From assembly GCF_003945385.1 (NCBI RefSeq), contig NZ_AP018920.1:4836001-4900000 (forward strand): a DNA stretch of 64,000 bases. The letters are read 5' to 3'. The stretch comes from Pseudonocardia autotrophica. Its GTDB lineage: Bacteria; Actinomycetota; Actinomycetes; Mycobacteriales; Pseudonocardiaceae. Positions 25,136 through 34,139 of this stretch are shown here, piece by piece. A program made the translations under genes and the position numbers. The number at the start of each line of letters is the position of its first letter. The stretch's first letter is position 1. A model generated the notes under the pieces. It did not search any database, had not been told where the DNA came from, and saw only the letters and a program-made list of their open reading frames with translations.

Positions 25136-26164
25136 TCAGAGCTCCGCGCGGACCAGCGCGGCGCCCTGGACCAGCGCCCGCATCTTGCCTTCCGCCGTCG
25201 CCCGCGGGAGGTACTTCAGCCCGCAGTCGGTGGATGGCACGATGCGGTCCGGGGTCGTGTGCGGGAAGGCCCGCCGCACCCGGTCCGCGACGACCTCCGC
25301 CGTCTCCACCTGCGGATCGGACAGGTCGATCACCCCCAGGATGATCGTCTTGCCGGACAGGTCCTGCAGCACACCCAGATCCAGCCCGGACTGCGCCGTC
25401 TCGATCGAGATCTGATCCACCGCACAGCCGGCCAGCTCCGGCAGGAACGAATACCCCTCCGGACGCTCGTGGATGATCGCCGCATACCCGAAACAGATGT
25501 GCACCGCCGTCGTCCCGGAGACACCCTCGAGCGCCGCGTTCAACGCCGCCAGCCCGTAGGCACGCGCCGCATCCGGCCGCGCCTGCATGTACGGCTCATC
25601 GATCTGCACGACGTCCGCACCCGCCGCGTGCAGATCCCGGATCTCGGCGTTCACCGCCGCCGCATAGTCCATCGCCGCGGCCTCGGCATCGGGATAGTGA
25701 TCGTTCTGCGCCTGCTGGCTCATCGTGAACGGCCCCGGCACGGTGATCTTGACCGTCCGGCCGGTGTGCTCCCGCAGGAACCGGGCGTCCGCCACCTGGA
25801 CCGGCGCCGGGCGCCGGATCGGCCCGGTGATCCGCGGGACCGGGTTCGGGTGCCCGCTGCGGTCCAGAGCCGAGCCCGGGTTGTCCACGTCCACCCCCTC
25901 CAGCGCGGTGGCGAAGTGGTTGGAGTAGCTCTCCCGGCGGATCTCGCCGTCGGTGACGATGTCGAGCCCGGCCTGCTCCTGGGCCCGGATCGCCAGCAGC
26001 GTCGCGTCGTCCTGCGCCTCCGCGAGGTGCTCCGGTGCCGGCCGCCACAGCTCCTTGGCCCGGACCCGCGGCGGGAACCGATCGGCCAGCCGGGCACGGT
26101 CGATCAGCCACTCGGGCTGGGCGTAGCTCCCGACCAACGACGTGGGCAGCACGGGAAGCGGCAC
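25136..26164 (-). CDS. Cobalamin-independent methionine synthase-like protein (MetE C-terminal domain)
   Basis: A 342-residue TIM barrel corresponding to the catalytic half of MetE. All zinc ligands seem present: H-I-C in VHICFGY, Glu in QISIETAQSG and Cys in STDCGLKYL. VVQIDEPYM is the conserved substrate strand. It lacks the N-terminal half of true MetE, so it is a core methionine synthase-type methyltransferase with an unidentified methyl donor. The GTG start at 26164 has AAGGAG upstream; ATG 26197 is also in frame. A palindrome at 26212-26229 lies just upstream. Confidence 0.83.
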   Translation of the reverse strand: MPLPVLPTSLVGSYAQPEWLIDRARLADRFPPRVRAKELWRPAPEHLAEAQDDATLLAIRAQEQAGLDIVTDGEIRRESYSNHFATALEGVDVDNPGSALDRSGHPNPVPRITGPIRRPAPVQVADARFLREHTGRTVKITVPGPFTMSQQAQNDHYPDAEAAAMDYAAAVNAEIRDLHAAGADVVQIDEPYMQARPDAARAYGLAALNAALEGVSGTTAVHICFGYAAIIHERPEGYSFLPELAGCAVDQISIETAQSGLDLGVLQDLSGKTIILGVIDLSDPQVETAEVVADRVRRAFPHTTPDRIVPSTDCGLKYLPRATAEGKMRALVQGAALVRAEL

Positions 26165-26211
26165 GGGTTCTCCTTCGCGACGGCGGCGGTGAGGCATGCA
26201 CCCCACCGCAT

Positions 26212-26229
26212 ATCGGACACATGTCCGAT
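26212..26229. promoter_or_regulatory. 18-bp inverted repeat upstream of the methionine synthase-like gene
   Basis: ATCGGACA and TGTCCGAT are perfect 8-bp arms around a 2-bp centre. It lies 47 bp upstream of the gene start and 23 bp past the stop of the upstream gene, a likely operator. Confidence 0.5.
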
Positions 26230-26252
26230 CCTCGGCCACCGCCGGTGGCCGG

Positions 26253-27494
26253 TCAACCCGCCGACAGCCCCAGCTCCAGTTGCGCGAGCCGGCGGTACAT
26301 CGGCTCCCGGAACCCGGTGTTGCGGTGCCCCGCGATCGTCGACAGGTCGCGCCAGGCCCGCTCGAAGCGCTCCCCCGAGCTCAGCGCGCTCGATCCGACC
26401 ACCGGAACCAGGGTGCCGACGGCCTCCCAGGCCGCGACGATCGCCTCCCGCGCGACGACCGTGAGCCGCAGCTCGTCGTGCTCCCCGTACGGCTCCGCGC
26501 CGGCGGCGCCCCGCGCGCTCAGCTCGGCGTGCTCCTGTGCACAACGCAGGACGACGGCGTCCGCGACCGCCAGCCGGCTCAGCGCCGTGCCGTACCAGCG
26601 CTGGAAGTCCGGGTCGTCGATCCGCGGCCGGACCGGCGGGACCGCGGTGCCCCGGCTGTGCATCAGCCGTCCGAACTCGTCGAGCGCGCCGAGACCCGCG
26701 CCCACGGCCAGCGCCGCCAGCGACACCGTGAACGGGGCGAGCGCGCGTCCGGCGTAGAGCGGGTTGCCGTGCAGTTCCAGGCCGGGTGTGCCGCCCGAGA
26801 CGTCGACCGAGACCAGCCCGGCACCCTCGACGACCTGGTCGGCGGGGATCACCGCATCGGCCAGCACGATCCCGTTCGAGCCGCTGCCGCGCAGGCCGAG
26901 CACGTCGCCCCAGTCGTCGAGCACGGTCCACGCCGATCGCGGCGCGACGAACACCAGCGGCCGCTCCGGGTCCCCGTCGACGAACGCCTGGCCCAGGAAG
27001 TGGGTCGAGTACGGGATCCCGGAGCAGTACCGGACGGTGCCGTCGAGCCGCCATCCCTCGCCCGTCCGGACCGCCCGCACCGGCCCCGACGCCGAGGAGG
27101 CGCACCGGACGTCGCCACCGGCGAAGATCCGCTGCTGCGCGGACTCCGGGAAGTAGGAGCCGAGCTGCATCGCGTGGCTGGTGGCGAGCGCCCAGCACCA
27201 CGCCGTCGACGGGCAGCCGCGGGCCATCTCCCGCTGCAGCCGGACGAACGTCTCCAGATCGAGCTCCAGCCCGCCGAACCGGCGCGGCTGCAGCACCCGG
27301 TACAGCCCGGCGGCACGGAACCGCTCGTGCAGCTCGGGTGCGTAGCGGGTCCGCAGCTCGGTCGCCGCCTGCTCCGCGAGCAGCGTCGGACGAAGCTCGA
27401 CGACGGTGCGCAGGAGGGTTTCCGCGGTCGGCTCGTCCGGCTCGGCGGCGGCTCGGACGGCCCCGTCGGCGGTGCTGGGCGTGGTTCCGGTCAT
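26253..27494 (-). CDS. Acyl-CoA dehydrogenase-fold flavin monooxygenase (HpaB/HsaA type)
   Basis: A 413-residue protein with the acyl-CoA dehydrogenase fold but without its catalytic Glu context; it resembles the two-component oxygenases HsaA, DszC and HpaB. ELHERFRAAGLYRVLQPRRF and GCPSTAWCWALATSHAMQLG match the N-terminal flavin-binding region. LRGSGSNGIVLADAVIPADQ is the middle beta domain and AGHRNTGFREPMYR the C-terminal helix. It probably hydroxylates a phenol- or steroid-like substrate with FMNH2 supplied by a reductase that I do not see nearby. GGGGGAG precedes the ATG. It diverges from an alpha/beta hydrolase. Confidence 0.8.
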   Translation of the reverse strand: MTGTTPSTADGAVRAAAEPDEPTAETLLRTVVELRPTLLAEQAATELRTRYAPELHERFRAAGLYRVLQPRRFGGLELDLETFVRLQREMARGCPSTAWCWALATSHAMQLGSYFPESAQQRIFAGGDVRCASSASGPVRAVRTGEGWRLDGTVRYCSGIPYSTHFLGQAFVDGDPERPLVFVAPRSAWTVLDDWGDVLGLRGSGSNGIVLADAVIPADQVVEGAGLVSVDVSGGTPGLELHGNPLYAGRALAPFTVSLAALAVGAGLGALDEFGRLMHSRGTAVPPVRPRIDDPDFQRWYGTALSRLAVADAVVLRCAQEHAELSARGAAGAEPYGEHDELRLTVVAREAIVAAWEAVGTLVPVVGSSALSSGERFERAWRDLSTIAGHRNTGFREPMYRRLAQLELGLSAG

Positions 27495-27680
27495 CGGCTC
27501 CCCCGTTTCCGTCCCGGCCGACGCTAGGACCGCCGGACCGGCCGGCACGAGGCCCGTCCCGCCCGGCGAAAGGCCCACCGGCCGGACTTCCGCCGCTCGG
27601 CAACCGCCCTTGTCGCCGGTGTGCGCCCGGCACACCATCCACGAGGCGGCCAGATGTCCGAACCTGACCAGGAGGCACCC

Positions 27681-28475
27681 GTGCCGGAGCCCACCCGTAT
27701 CCACGTCCCGATCGGTTCCGGCCGGATCGCGCTGCTGCGCCACGGGAGCGGCGCCCCGCTGCTGGTGCTGCACGCGGCGGGCGGTGCCGGGGAGTGGAAC
27801 GAGTACCTGGAGCTGCTCTCCGCGGCCGTCGACGTGATCGCCCCCGACCATCCGGGGTTCGGCCACAGCGACGACCTGCCGGAGGTCACCGACACCGCCG
27901 GGATCGCCCGGCTGTACCTGGAGCTGCTCGACCGGCTCGGGATCGGGCCCGTCGACGTCGCCGGAGCCTCGTTCGGCGGCTGGGTGGCCGCCCAGCTGGC
28001 GAGCCTCGCGCCCGAGCGGGTCCGCCGGCTCGTGCTGATGGCCCCGGCCGGGCTGCACCTGCCCGAGCATCCGCCCGCCGATCTCGCCGGGCTGGGCCCG
28101 GAGGGGGTCGTACGGGCGCTCTACCTCGATCCCCGGCGGGCCGAGGAGGTGCTGGCGGCGCCGCGGTCCGCGCCGGCACTCGCCCGAGCCGCACGCGACG
28201 CCGCTGCCGCCGCCCGGTTCGCCAGGGCCCTGCCCGACGCGCCCCCGCTGCACGACCCGGAGCTGCCCGGCCGGCTCACGCGGATCTCCGCGCCGACCCT
28301 CGTCCTGCTCGCCGAGCAGGACGAGATCATCCCGCGCGAGCACGGGCAGGCCTACGCGTCGGCGATACCGGGGGCCCGGACCGACACCGTCGCAGGATGC
28401 GGGCACGCGCTGTACTTCGAGCAGCCGCGGGCGGTCGCCGACCGGGTGCTGCGGTGGGTCGGCGCTACCCGGTGA
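27681..28475 (+). CDS. Alpha/beta hydrolase
   Basis: A 264-residue hydrolase with an intact triad: Ser in GASFGGW, Asp in LAEQDEIIP and His in GCGHALYFEQP. The oxyanion region is LHAAGGAGEWNEY and the second strand DVIAPDHPGFGHSDD. The fold and cap resemble meta-cleavage product hydrolases (MhpC, HsaD group), which fits the neighbouring HpaB-like oxygenase. GTG 27681 has AGGAGG five bases upstream; ATG 27654 is an alternative. Its end overlaps the convergent P450 gene by 11 bases. Confidence 0.83.
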   Translation: MPEPTRIHVPIGSGRIALLRHGSGAPLLVLHAAGGAGEWNEYLELLSAAVDVIAPDHPGFGHSDDLPEVTDTAGIARLYLELLDRLGIGPVDVAGASFGGWVAAQLASLAPERVRRLVLMAPAGLHLPEHPPADLAGLGPEGVVRALYLDPRRAEEVLAAPRSAPALARAARDAAAAARFARALPDAPPLHDPELPGRLTRISAPTLVLLAEQDEIIPREHGQAYASAIPGARTDTVAGCGHALYFEQPRAVADRVLRWVGATR

Positions 28476-29649
28476 GCACCCGCACCGGGAGCGAACCGAA
28501 CGCGCGGATGACGTTGTTCAGCGCGCGCTGCGGGGTGCCCAGCTCGAACCGGGTCACCGAGCGGGCGAGCGCGGCCAGCAGTGCCTCGATCTCCATCCGG
28601 GCCAGTGCCTGCCCGGCGCAGCCGTGCTCGCCGTAGCCGTAGCCGAGCTGCTGTGCCGAGTCCGGCCGTCCGACGTCGAACTCGTCGGGCCGGTCCCAGC
28701 GGCGCTCGTCGCGGTTGGCCGACGCGTAGATCACCAGCACCCGGGAGCTCTCGGCGATCGGAACTCCACCGATCTCGGTGTCCCGCACGGTGATCCGTCC
28801 GAACGCGCGGACCGGGGCCTCCAGCCGGACGACCTCGTTGGCCGCGCCGGCCACCAGCCGCGGATCGGCTCGTACCCGGTCCCACTGCTCGGGGTGGTTC
28901 CCGAACAGCCAGATCGCGCTGCCGACGGCGCTGATCGTGGTGTCCAGCGACGGCGCGAGATAGTCGAGCATCAGCATCATCGCCTGCTCGGTGTCGATGT
29001 CGCCGCGATCCCGCGACTCCAGCACGCCGGCACCCAGGCTGCCGGGCAGCACGTTGCCGGTGCGGACCAGCTCGGAGCCGTACGCGGCCATCTCCCCGCA
29101 CTGCGGCAGCGCCCGCTCGGTGCGGGCGTTCATCGGCCCGAACGAGTCGAAGTTCGCGGCGGCCCAGCGCAGCAGGTGCTCGCGCCCCTCGCGGGGCCAG
29201 CCGATGAAGTCCGGCACCACCGAGAGCGGCAGCGCCTGCGCGAGATCGGTGACGGCGTCGAACGACCCGCGGGCGACCAGCTCGTCCACCAGTGCGTCGG
29301 CTCCGGCGGTGACGGCCTCCCGGATCGGTGCGAGCGAGCGCGCGGTCAGCCGGTGCGCGACGACCCGGCGCAGGTGCGCGTGCCGCTCGCCGTCGCTGGC
29401 CAGGGTGCAGCCGAGGATGGCGTCGTTCGCGGGCTCGTTGAGGGCGATCCCGTGCGCCGACCGGAACGTCTCCCCGTCGAGCAGGACCGCGCGGGCGTCC
29501 GCGTAGCGGCCCACCGCGTACGCCCCGTGCTCGGGCAGCCACACCGCCGGTCCCAGGTCCCGGATCGCCCGGTAGTGCGGGTACGGATCGTGCAGAGCGT
29601 CGTCGCTGTAGACGTCCGCCGGGTAGACCGGGGCCTGCGCGGTGGTCAT
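28465..29649 (-). CDS. Cytochrome P450
   Basis: A 394-residue soluble P450. The I-helix is LDYLAPSLDTTIS (acid-Thr pair present, unusual Pro-Ser before it). The K-helix ExxR is NEVVR, and the heme loop is GYGYGEHGCAGQALAR with the axial Cys. The C-helix region ERHAHLRRVVAH is standard. It needs a ferredoxin and reductase that are not encoded nearby. GGAG six bases before ATG 29649 fixes the start. A 15-base motif upstream is shared with the HpaB-like gene, hinting at joint regulation. Confidence 0.9.
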   Translation of the reverse strand: MTTAQAPVYPADVYSDDALHDPYPHYRAIRDLGPAVWLPEHGAYAVGRYADARAVLLDGETFRSAHGIALNEPANDAILGCTLASDGERHAHLRRVVAHRLTARSLAPIREAVTAGADALVDELVARGSFDAVTDLAQALPLSVVPDFIGWPREGREHLLRWAAANFDSFGPMNARTERALPQCGEMAAYGSELVRTGNVLPGSLGAGVLESRDRGDIDTEQAMMLMLDYLAPSLDTTISAVGSAIWLFGNHPEQWDRVRADPRLVAGAANEVVRLEAPVRAFGRITVRDTEIGGVPIAESSRVLVIYASANRDERRWDRPDEFDVGRPDSAQQLGYGYGEHGCAGQALARMEIEALLAALARSVTRFELGTPQRALNNVIRAFGSLPVRVLTG

Positions 29650-29804
29650 GAGCGGCTCCCTCGCCGTCGGGCCACACCGCCGACCTGTCCGCGCGGCGGG
29701 CGAATCGACGATGCCCGATCGGCGCGGGCCGGGCAACGCCCCTTCCGTCCGGCGAAACGGGGCCGGGGTGGTCAACGACCGCCGCGCCCACGCAGGATGG
29801 GGCC

Positions 29805-31103
29805 GTGAACGGCACCTGGCGCAACTGGGCGGGCAACCAGCGGACCCGGCCGGTCCGCACGGTCCGCGCGCACGACACCGGTGCGGTCGCCGACGCCGTC
29901 CGCGCGGCCGCCGACGAGGGCCTGCGGGTCAAGGCGGTCGGCAGCGGCCACTCCTTCACCGGCGTCGGGGTCGCCGACGGGGTCGCGATCGCGGCACCGT
30001 CGGACCCGAGCGGGATCCGGCTGGACGGCGAGACCGCGCACGTCCCGGCCGGGGTCACCTTGCACGCGCTGAACCGGCGGCTCTGGGAGCTCGGCCGGGC
30101 GCTGCCCAACCTCGGCGACATCGAGGCGCAGACCGTCGCCGGTGCGATCTCCACCGGCACCCACGGCACCGGCGCCGGGTACCGCGGCATCGCCGCGCAG
30201 GTCGAGGGCGTGGAGCTGGTGCTCGCCGACGGGACCGTGCGGCGCCCCGCCGGTGACGAGCTCGCCGCCGCCCGGATCGGGCTCGGCGCCCTCGGCGTGC
30301 TGACCGAGGTGAGCCTGCGGACCGTGCCTGCGTTCCGGCTGCGCGCGACCGAGACCGTGCGCCCGCTGCCGGAGGTGCTCGACGGGCTCGACGCACTCAC
30401 CGCGGCGCACGACCACGTCGAGTTCTACTGGTTCCCACACACCGACCTGGCCGTGCTCAAGGTCAACGACCGCACCGGCGACGACACCCCGGGGCGCGGC
30501 CGGGCAGCGGCCTGGATCGGCGACGAGCTGCTCGGCAACGCCGGGTTCGGCCTCGCCTGCCGGGCCGGGGAGCTGGCCCCGCCGCTGGTCCCCCGGCTGA
30601 ACGGGATCCTCGCCCGCCGGATGCCCGCCGGCGGTTACACCGGCAGGTCCTACGAGGTGTTCTGCAGCCCGCGCCGGGTCCGGTTCCTGGAGATGGAGTA
30701 CGCCGTCCCGCGGGCGGCGCTGCCGGAGGCGTTCGCCGGTCTGCGCGCCGCCGCCGCCCGGCACGGCCACGGCGTCACCTTCCCGGTGGAGGTGCGGGTG
30801 CTCGGCGCCGACGACGTCCCGCTTGCCACCGCGTACGGCCGCGACACCGCCTACCTGGCCGTGCACGTGCGGGCCGGACGGCCGCACGAGACCTACTTCG
30901 GTGCCGTCGAACCGGTGCTGGCCGCACTGGACGGACGCCCGCACTGGGGCAAGCTGCACACCATGACCGCGCCGACACTGCGGTCCCGCTACCCGGCGTA
31001 CGACGACGTCGTCGCCGTGCGCGACCGGCTCGACCCGGAGGGCCGGTTCCGCAACCCCTATCTCGACCGGGTACTGGGAGTGCCGTGCGCGTCGCCGACC
31101 TGA
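29805..31103 (+). CDS. FAD-linked aldonolactone oxidase (D-arabinono-1,4-lactone oxidase type)
   Basis: A 432-residue VAO-family flavoprotein. The first domain has KAVGSGHSFTG (where the His may carry FAD covalently) and the GAISTGTHGTGAGYRGIAAQ stretch. The C-terminal ALO domain has FYWFPHTDLAVLKVN and the catalytic motif HWGKLH. These enzymes oxidise sugar lactones using oxygen or other acceptors. It starts at GTG 29805 with GG-rich sequence upstream and overlaps the next gene by 19 bases, so the two are coupled. Confidence 0.87.
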   Translation: MNGTWRNWAGNQRTRPVRTVRAHDTGAVADAVRAAADEGLRVKAVGSGHSFTGVGVADGVAIAAPSDPSGIRLDGETAHVPAGVTLHALNRRLWELGRALPNLGDIEAQTVAGAISTGTHGTGAGYRGIAAQVEGVELVLADGTVRRPAGDELAAARIGLGALGVLTEVSLRTVPAFRLRATETVRPLPEVLDGLDALTAAHDHVEFYWFPHTDLAVLKVNDRTGDDTPGRGRAAAWIGDELLGNAGFGLACRAGELAPPLVPRLNGILARRMPAGGYTGRSYEVFCSPRRVRFLEMEYAVPRAALPEAFAGLRAAAARHGHGVTFPVEVRVLGADDVPLATAYGRDTAYLAVHVRAGRPHETYFGAVEPVLAALDGRPHWGKLHTMTAPTLRSRYPAYDDVVAVRDRLDPEGRFRNPYLDRVLGVPCASPT

Positions 31104-32107
31104 CCACACCCGCGCTGCTCGTCGAGGCGGGCGCACTGGAGGCGAACCTCGCCGACATGGCCGCCGTCCTGCCCGGACCGCGGTTGCGCCCGCACGTCAA
31201 GGCGCACAAGACGACCGCGCTCGCCGCCCGGCAGCTGGCGCACGGCCACCAGGGCTTCACCTGCGCCACCGTCCGCGAGGTGGAGGGCATGGCGGCCGCC
31301 GGCCTGGGCGCCGACCTGCTGCTCGCCAACGAGGTGCTCGACGCCCGCAGGCTGGGCGCCGTCGTCGACTCCGGTGCCCGGGTGACCCTGGCGATCGACT
31401 CGGAGGCGACGCTGCGGGCGGCCGTCGACGGCGGGATCCGCGAGGTGCTCGTCGACGTCAACATCGGGCTCCCGCGCTGCGGGATCGCACCGGACCGGGC
31501 CGGTGCGCTCGCCGACGCCGCCCGCGCCGCCGGACTGAGGGTGCGCGGCGTGATGGGCTACGAGGGGCACCTTCAGATGCTCGCCGACCAGGCCGAACGG
31601 GCCCGGCTCACCACCGAGTGCACCGACCGGCTGCTCGCCGCACACGCCGACGTCGGCGGTGAGGTGATCTCCGGTGGCGGCACCGGGACGCACACGATGA
31701 ACACCGCCTGCACCGAGATCCAGGCCGGCTCGTACGCGCTGATGGACACCGCCTACACCGCGGCCGGGCTGACGTTCCGGCAGTCGCTCACGGTGCTGTC
31801 CACAGTGGTATCGGCGACCCCACCGGCCGGTGACATGCCGGGCTGGGCCGTCGCGGACGCCGGGCTGAAGGCCTTCGGCATGGACCATGGCAATCCCACC
31901 GTGCCCGGCGCCGACGTGTGGTTCTGCTCCGACGAGCACCTGACCTTCACCGCGACCCCGCTACCCCGGCCCGGCGACCGGATCCGGATCGTGCCCGCGC
32001 ACGTCGACCCGACCGTCGCACTGCACGAGCGGATGCACGTGGTCGACGGCGACGGCCCGGACGCCGAGGTCCTCGACAGCTGGCCGGTGGACCTCCGAGG
32101 CTGGTGA
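31085..32107 (+). CDS. D-threonine aldolase/alanine racemase-fold PLP enzyme (DSD1 family)
   Basis: A 340-residue fold-type III PLP enzyme. The Schiff-base Lys is in RPHVKAHKTTALA. GFTCATVREVEGMAAAG and GGGTGTHTMN (phosphate site) are family hallmarks. The C-terminal metal-binding region reads PAHVDPTVALHERMHVV; a His and a nearby acidic or Cys residue normally hold a divalent cation. It splits or dehydrates D-3-hydroxy amino acids such as D-threonine or D-serine. It starts with GTG inside the lactone oxidase gene. Confidence 0.83.
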   Translation: MRVADLTTPALLVEAGALEANLADMAAVLPGPRLRPHVKAHKTTALAARQLAHGHQGFTCATVREVEGMAAAGLGADLLLANEVLDARRLGAVVDSGARVTLAIDSEATLRAAVDGGIREVLVDVNIGLPRCGIAPDRAGALADAARAAGLRVRGVMGYEGHLQMLADQAERARLTTECTDRLLAAHADVGGEVISGGGTGTHTMNTACTEIQAGSYALMDTAYTAAGLTFRQSLTVLSTVVSATPPAGDMPGWAVADAGLKAFGMDHGNPTVPGADVWFCSDEHLTFTATPLPRPGDRIRIVPAHVDPTVALHERMHVVDGDGPDAEVLDSWPVDLRGW

Positions 32108-32220
32108 CCGTCCCCGCGCCGCGCACCCCACCGCACCGACGCGCCGGCGCCCCACCACGGTGTCCCGGTGTCCCGGCCGCACCACGGCCGCCGGCGCCCG
32201 GCGGGTCTGCACAGGACCAC

Positions 32221-32424
32221 CGCACCCGCACTGGGTCGCCACGTACGCACGAGACTCCGGCGTCCGCACGGGATCGACGTGTCCGCATCGGATCGCCGCA
32301 CCCGCTCGGACCGACGCGCTCGCACGGGACTCCGGTGGCCGCACGGGATAACCACGTCCGCACCGGGTCGCCGACTCCACGGGGTCGCCACGTTCGCACC
32401 GGATCGACGCGTTCGCACGGGATC
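32221..32424 (+). repeat. Degenerate tandem array of 18-22-bp units
   Basis: Units follow the pattern (T/C)(T/C)CGCACGGGATCGACG, for example at 32270, 32332 and 32410. About ten copies vary in the last six bases and some are fused or longer. The same word in inverted orientation (CCCGTGCGAAC) follows to the right of the palindrome at 32425. Confidence 0.6.
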
Positions 32425-32439
32425 GGATCCCGTGCGAAC
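32411..32439. repeat. Perfect 14-bp-arm palindrome
   Basis: Arms GTTCGCACGGGATC and GATCCCGTGCGAAC are separated by a single G. It marks the point where the 19-bp units change orientation. A strong hairpin or cruciform is possible. Confidence 0.75.
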
Positions 32440-32647
32440 GCCGGAATCCCGTGCGGCTGTGCCGACTCCGTGCGGGTTGCCGGTCCTGCGCGAGCACGGT
32501 GCCGGTGCCGGTGCGATCGCTCCCGCGCAACGCGGACGCACCGCGGCTGCGCGACATGCCAGTCCTACGCATGCGCGGGACAGTCGCAGAACCGAGCCCC
32601 GACCCGGCCCCGCCGGCGCACCGAAGCCGCGCGGTCACCGCGGGCGT

Positions 32648-32770
32648 GCAGTGCACCGCGGCCGCGCAGCGCACCAAGACCGCGCAGTGCACCGGGGCCG
32701 CGCGGTGCGGGACCACGCCGTGCACCGAGACCGCGCCGTGCATCGGGGCCGCGCAGTGCATCGGGGCCGC
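32648..32770 (+). repeat. 18-bp minisatellite, about seven units
   Basis: Consensus GCAGTGCACCGGGGCCGC. Units start at 32648, 32666, 32684, 32702 (shortened to 15 bp), 32717, 32735 and 32753. The period is a multiple of three, so every frame reads six-residue repeats, but there is no gene around it. Confidence 0.8.
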
Positions 32771-32801
32771 GCGCCAACCAGCATGCGCACGGGATCGCCA
32801 C

Positions 32802-32830
32802 GTTCGCACGAGATCCGATCCCATGCGAAC
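32802..32830. repeat. Second, imperfect copy of the large palindrome
   Basis: Arms GTTCGCACGAGATC and GATCCCATGCGAAC around one base. It is a diverged copy of the palindrome at 32411-32439 and lies on the other side of the 18-bp array. Confidence 0.6.
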
Positions 32831-32926
32831 ACCACGACCCAGTGCGAACACCGGAAAACCGTGCGGCCGCCGGGCCCCCGCGCGAAAACCGGAGCCCACA
32901 CGAAAGCCGGGGCCGCGGGTGTGCTG

Positions 32927-33361
32927 TCAGGCGTAGCGCTGGGCGAGCGCCTCCAGGCCGGTCGCGAACACCCCGTTCGCGAAGAGCTCGACCAGCTCAC
33001 CCTCGGCTGCCGCGTCGGCGTCGAACTCGGTCCACCACTCACCGAAGGTGTGCCCGGCGGCGGTGACCGGGGCCAGCCGCAGGGTGGAGACGTAGCGGCG
33101 CACCGGGAACGGTGACTCCAGAATCTCGTAGGTGACGGCGTGCCCGCGCTCGTCGAGGGCCAGCAGCTCCTCGACGACGACACCGCCGTCGCCCAGCACG
33201 AGCCGGCGCTGCGCCCCGATCTCGGCGCCGGACGCGCCGCGGGTCAGCTCGCAGGAGTCGATCGCCGGGTGCCAGCGGTGGATACCGCCGAAGTCGCGCA
33301 CGTGTGGCCAGACCTCGGCCAGCGGTACGGGGATCACGGCACTGGAATAGGGGCGGGGCAT
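32927..33361 (-). CDS. SRPBCC-family (Bet v1-like) protein
   Basis: A 144-residue helix-grip protein. MPRPYSSAVIPVPLAEVWPH begins the first strand and helix; FGGIHRWHPAIDSCEL and the C-terminal helix FANGVFATGLEALAQRY are typical. Proteins of this group bind small hydrophobic ligands or act as cyclases. GGAG before ATG 33361 sets the start. It follows the membrane protein gene on the same strand by 22 bases and may belong to the operon that begins with the Tm-1-like gene. Confidence 0.8.
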   Translation of the reverse strand: MPRPYSSAVIPVPLAEVWPHVRDFGGIHRWHPAIDSCELTRGASGAEIGAQRRLVLGDGGVVVEELLALDERGHAVTYEILESPFPVRRYVSTLRLAPVTAAGHTFGEWWTEFDADAAAEGELVELFANGVFATGLEALAQRYA

Positions 33362-33383
33362 CGTGTCTCCTCCTCGGGAGCGG

Positions 33384-34139
33384 TCAGGTCTCGGTGCGCA
33401 GGTGCGGCGCCTGGGCGGCGAGGGTGTCGAGCTGGGCACGGACGTCGGCGAACCCGGTGGCCGAGCGCAGGTCGAGCGCGATCGACGCGGCCTGCTCGGT
33501 GGTCTGGCCGAACGCGGCGCGGGCCTCCTCGAGCCGTGCGGCGATCGTGACGGCGGTGGGCCCGCCGGGGGCCTGCCCGGCGTCCAGGCTCTCGCCGAGC
33601 ACGGCCAGCCGCAGCGCCTCGTCGAGCTGCCAGTCCAGCTTCCGCCCGACGTCGGCGAACCAGCTGCGGGCCGGGCCGTCCGGGGTGGTCCGCACGACCG
33701 CGTGATAGGCGGTCACCGCGCGCACGCAGTCCTCGTAGGCGCCGGCCCACCAGCTGCCCGGACGCAGCCCTGGCGGCTGCACCGGCCGGGCCTGACCCTG
33801 CGCGGCACGCATCGCCGCCAGCTCGTCGGGGCTGGGCGAGCGCAGCCAGGCGCGGGTGGCGAGCTGCACCGGCAGGCCCACCAGCAGACCGGCCGGGATC
33901 CCGACGAACATCACCATCACCAGCAGGATCGCGATCGCGCCCGGCACGCCGTCGAGGGTGCTGGGCTCCTCCGAGACCGCCATCCCGATCATGCCGAGCA
34001 GGCCGAAGCCGAAGGCCGCGAGCCCACCGATGATCAGGGCCCCGAACCGGGCCATCGCGTGCTGCAGCCGCCCCCCGCGGACCCGCATCCGCCGCCGCCA
34101 GTCGCCACCCGGCGGCGGCGCGGGCCGCTTGGACGCCAT
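33384..34139 (-). CDS. Membrane protein of unknown function
   Basis: A 251-residue protein I do not recognise. It has a basic N-terminus, then two membrane helices (about residues 31-55, ALIIGGLAAFGFGLLGMIGM; and 66-90, AIAILLVMVMFVGIPAGLLV). A cytoplasmic C-terminal half of amphipathic helices contains GSWWAGAYEDCVRAVTAYH. The start ATG at 34139 shares one base with the stop of the upstream PEP hydrolase-like gene, so they are co-translated. Confidence 0.75.
   Translation of the reverse strand: MASKRPAPPPGGDWRRRMRVRGGRLQHAMARFGALIIGGLAAFGFGLLGMIGMAVSEEPSTLDGVPGAIAILLVMVMFVGIPAGLLVGLPVQLATRAWLRSPSPDELAAMRAAQGQARPVQPPGLRPGSWWAGAYEDCVRAVTAYHAVVRTTPDGPARSWFADVGRKLDWQLDEALRLAVLGESLDAGQAPGGPTAVTIAARLEEARAAFGQTTEQAASIALDLRSATGFADVRAQLDTLAAQAPHLRTET

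Larger units (their letters stand above)
32108..32926. other. Non-coding block of minisatellite repeats and palindromes
   Basis: About 820 bp with no gene. It holds a degenerate 19-bp array, a strict 18-bp array and two related palindromes, all described separately. All reading frames through it only translate the repeats. Confidence 0.75.

Noticed and set aside
32221..32770. CRISPR array
   Set aside because: Units are contiguous without unique spacers of constant length, and there are no cas genes.
32168..33115. Long plus-strand frame with AVHRGR repeats
   Set aside because: It is only the translation of the 18-bp minisatellite and the antisense of the SRPBCC gene.
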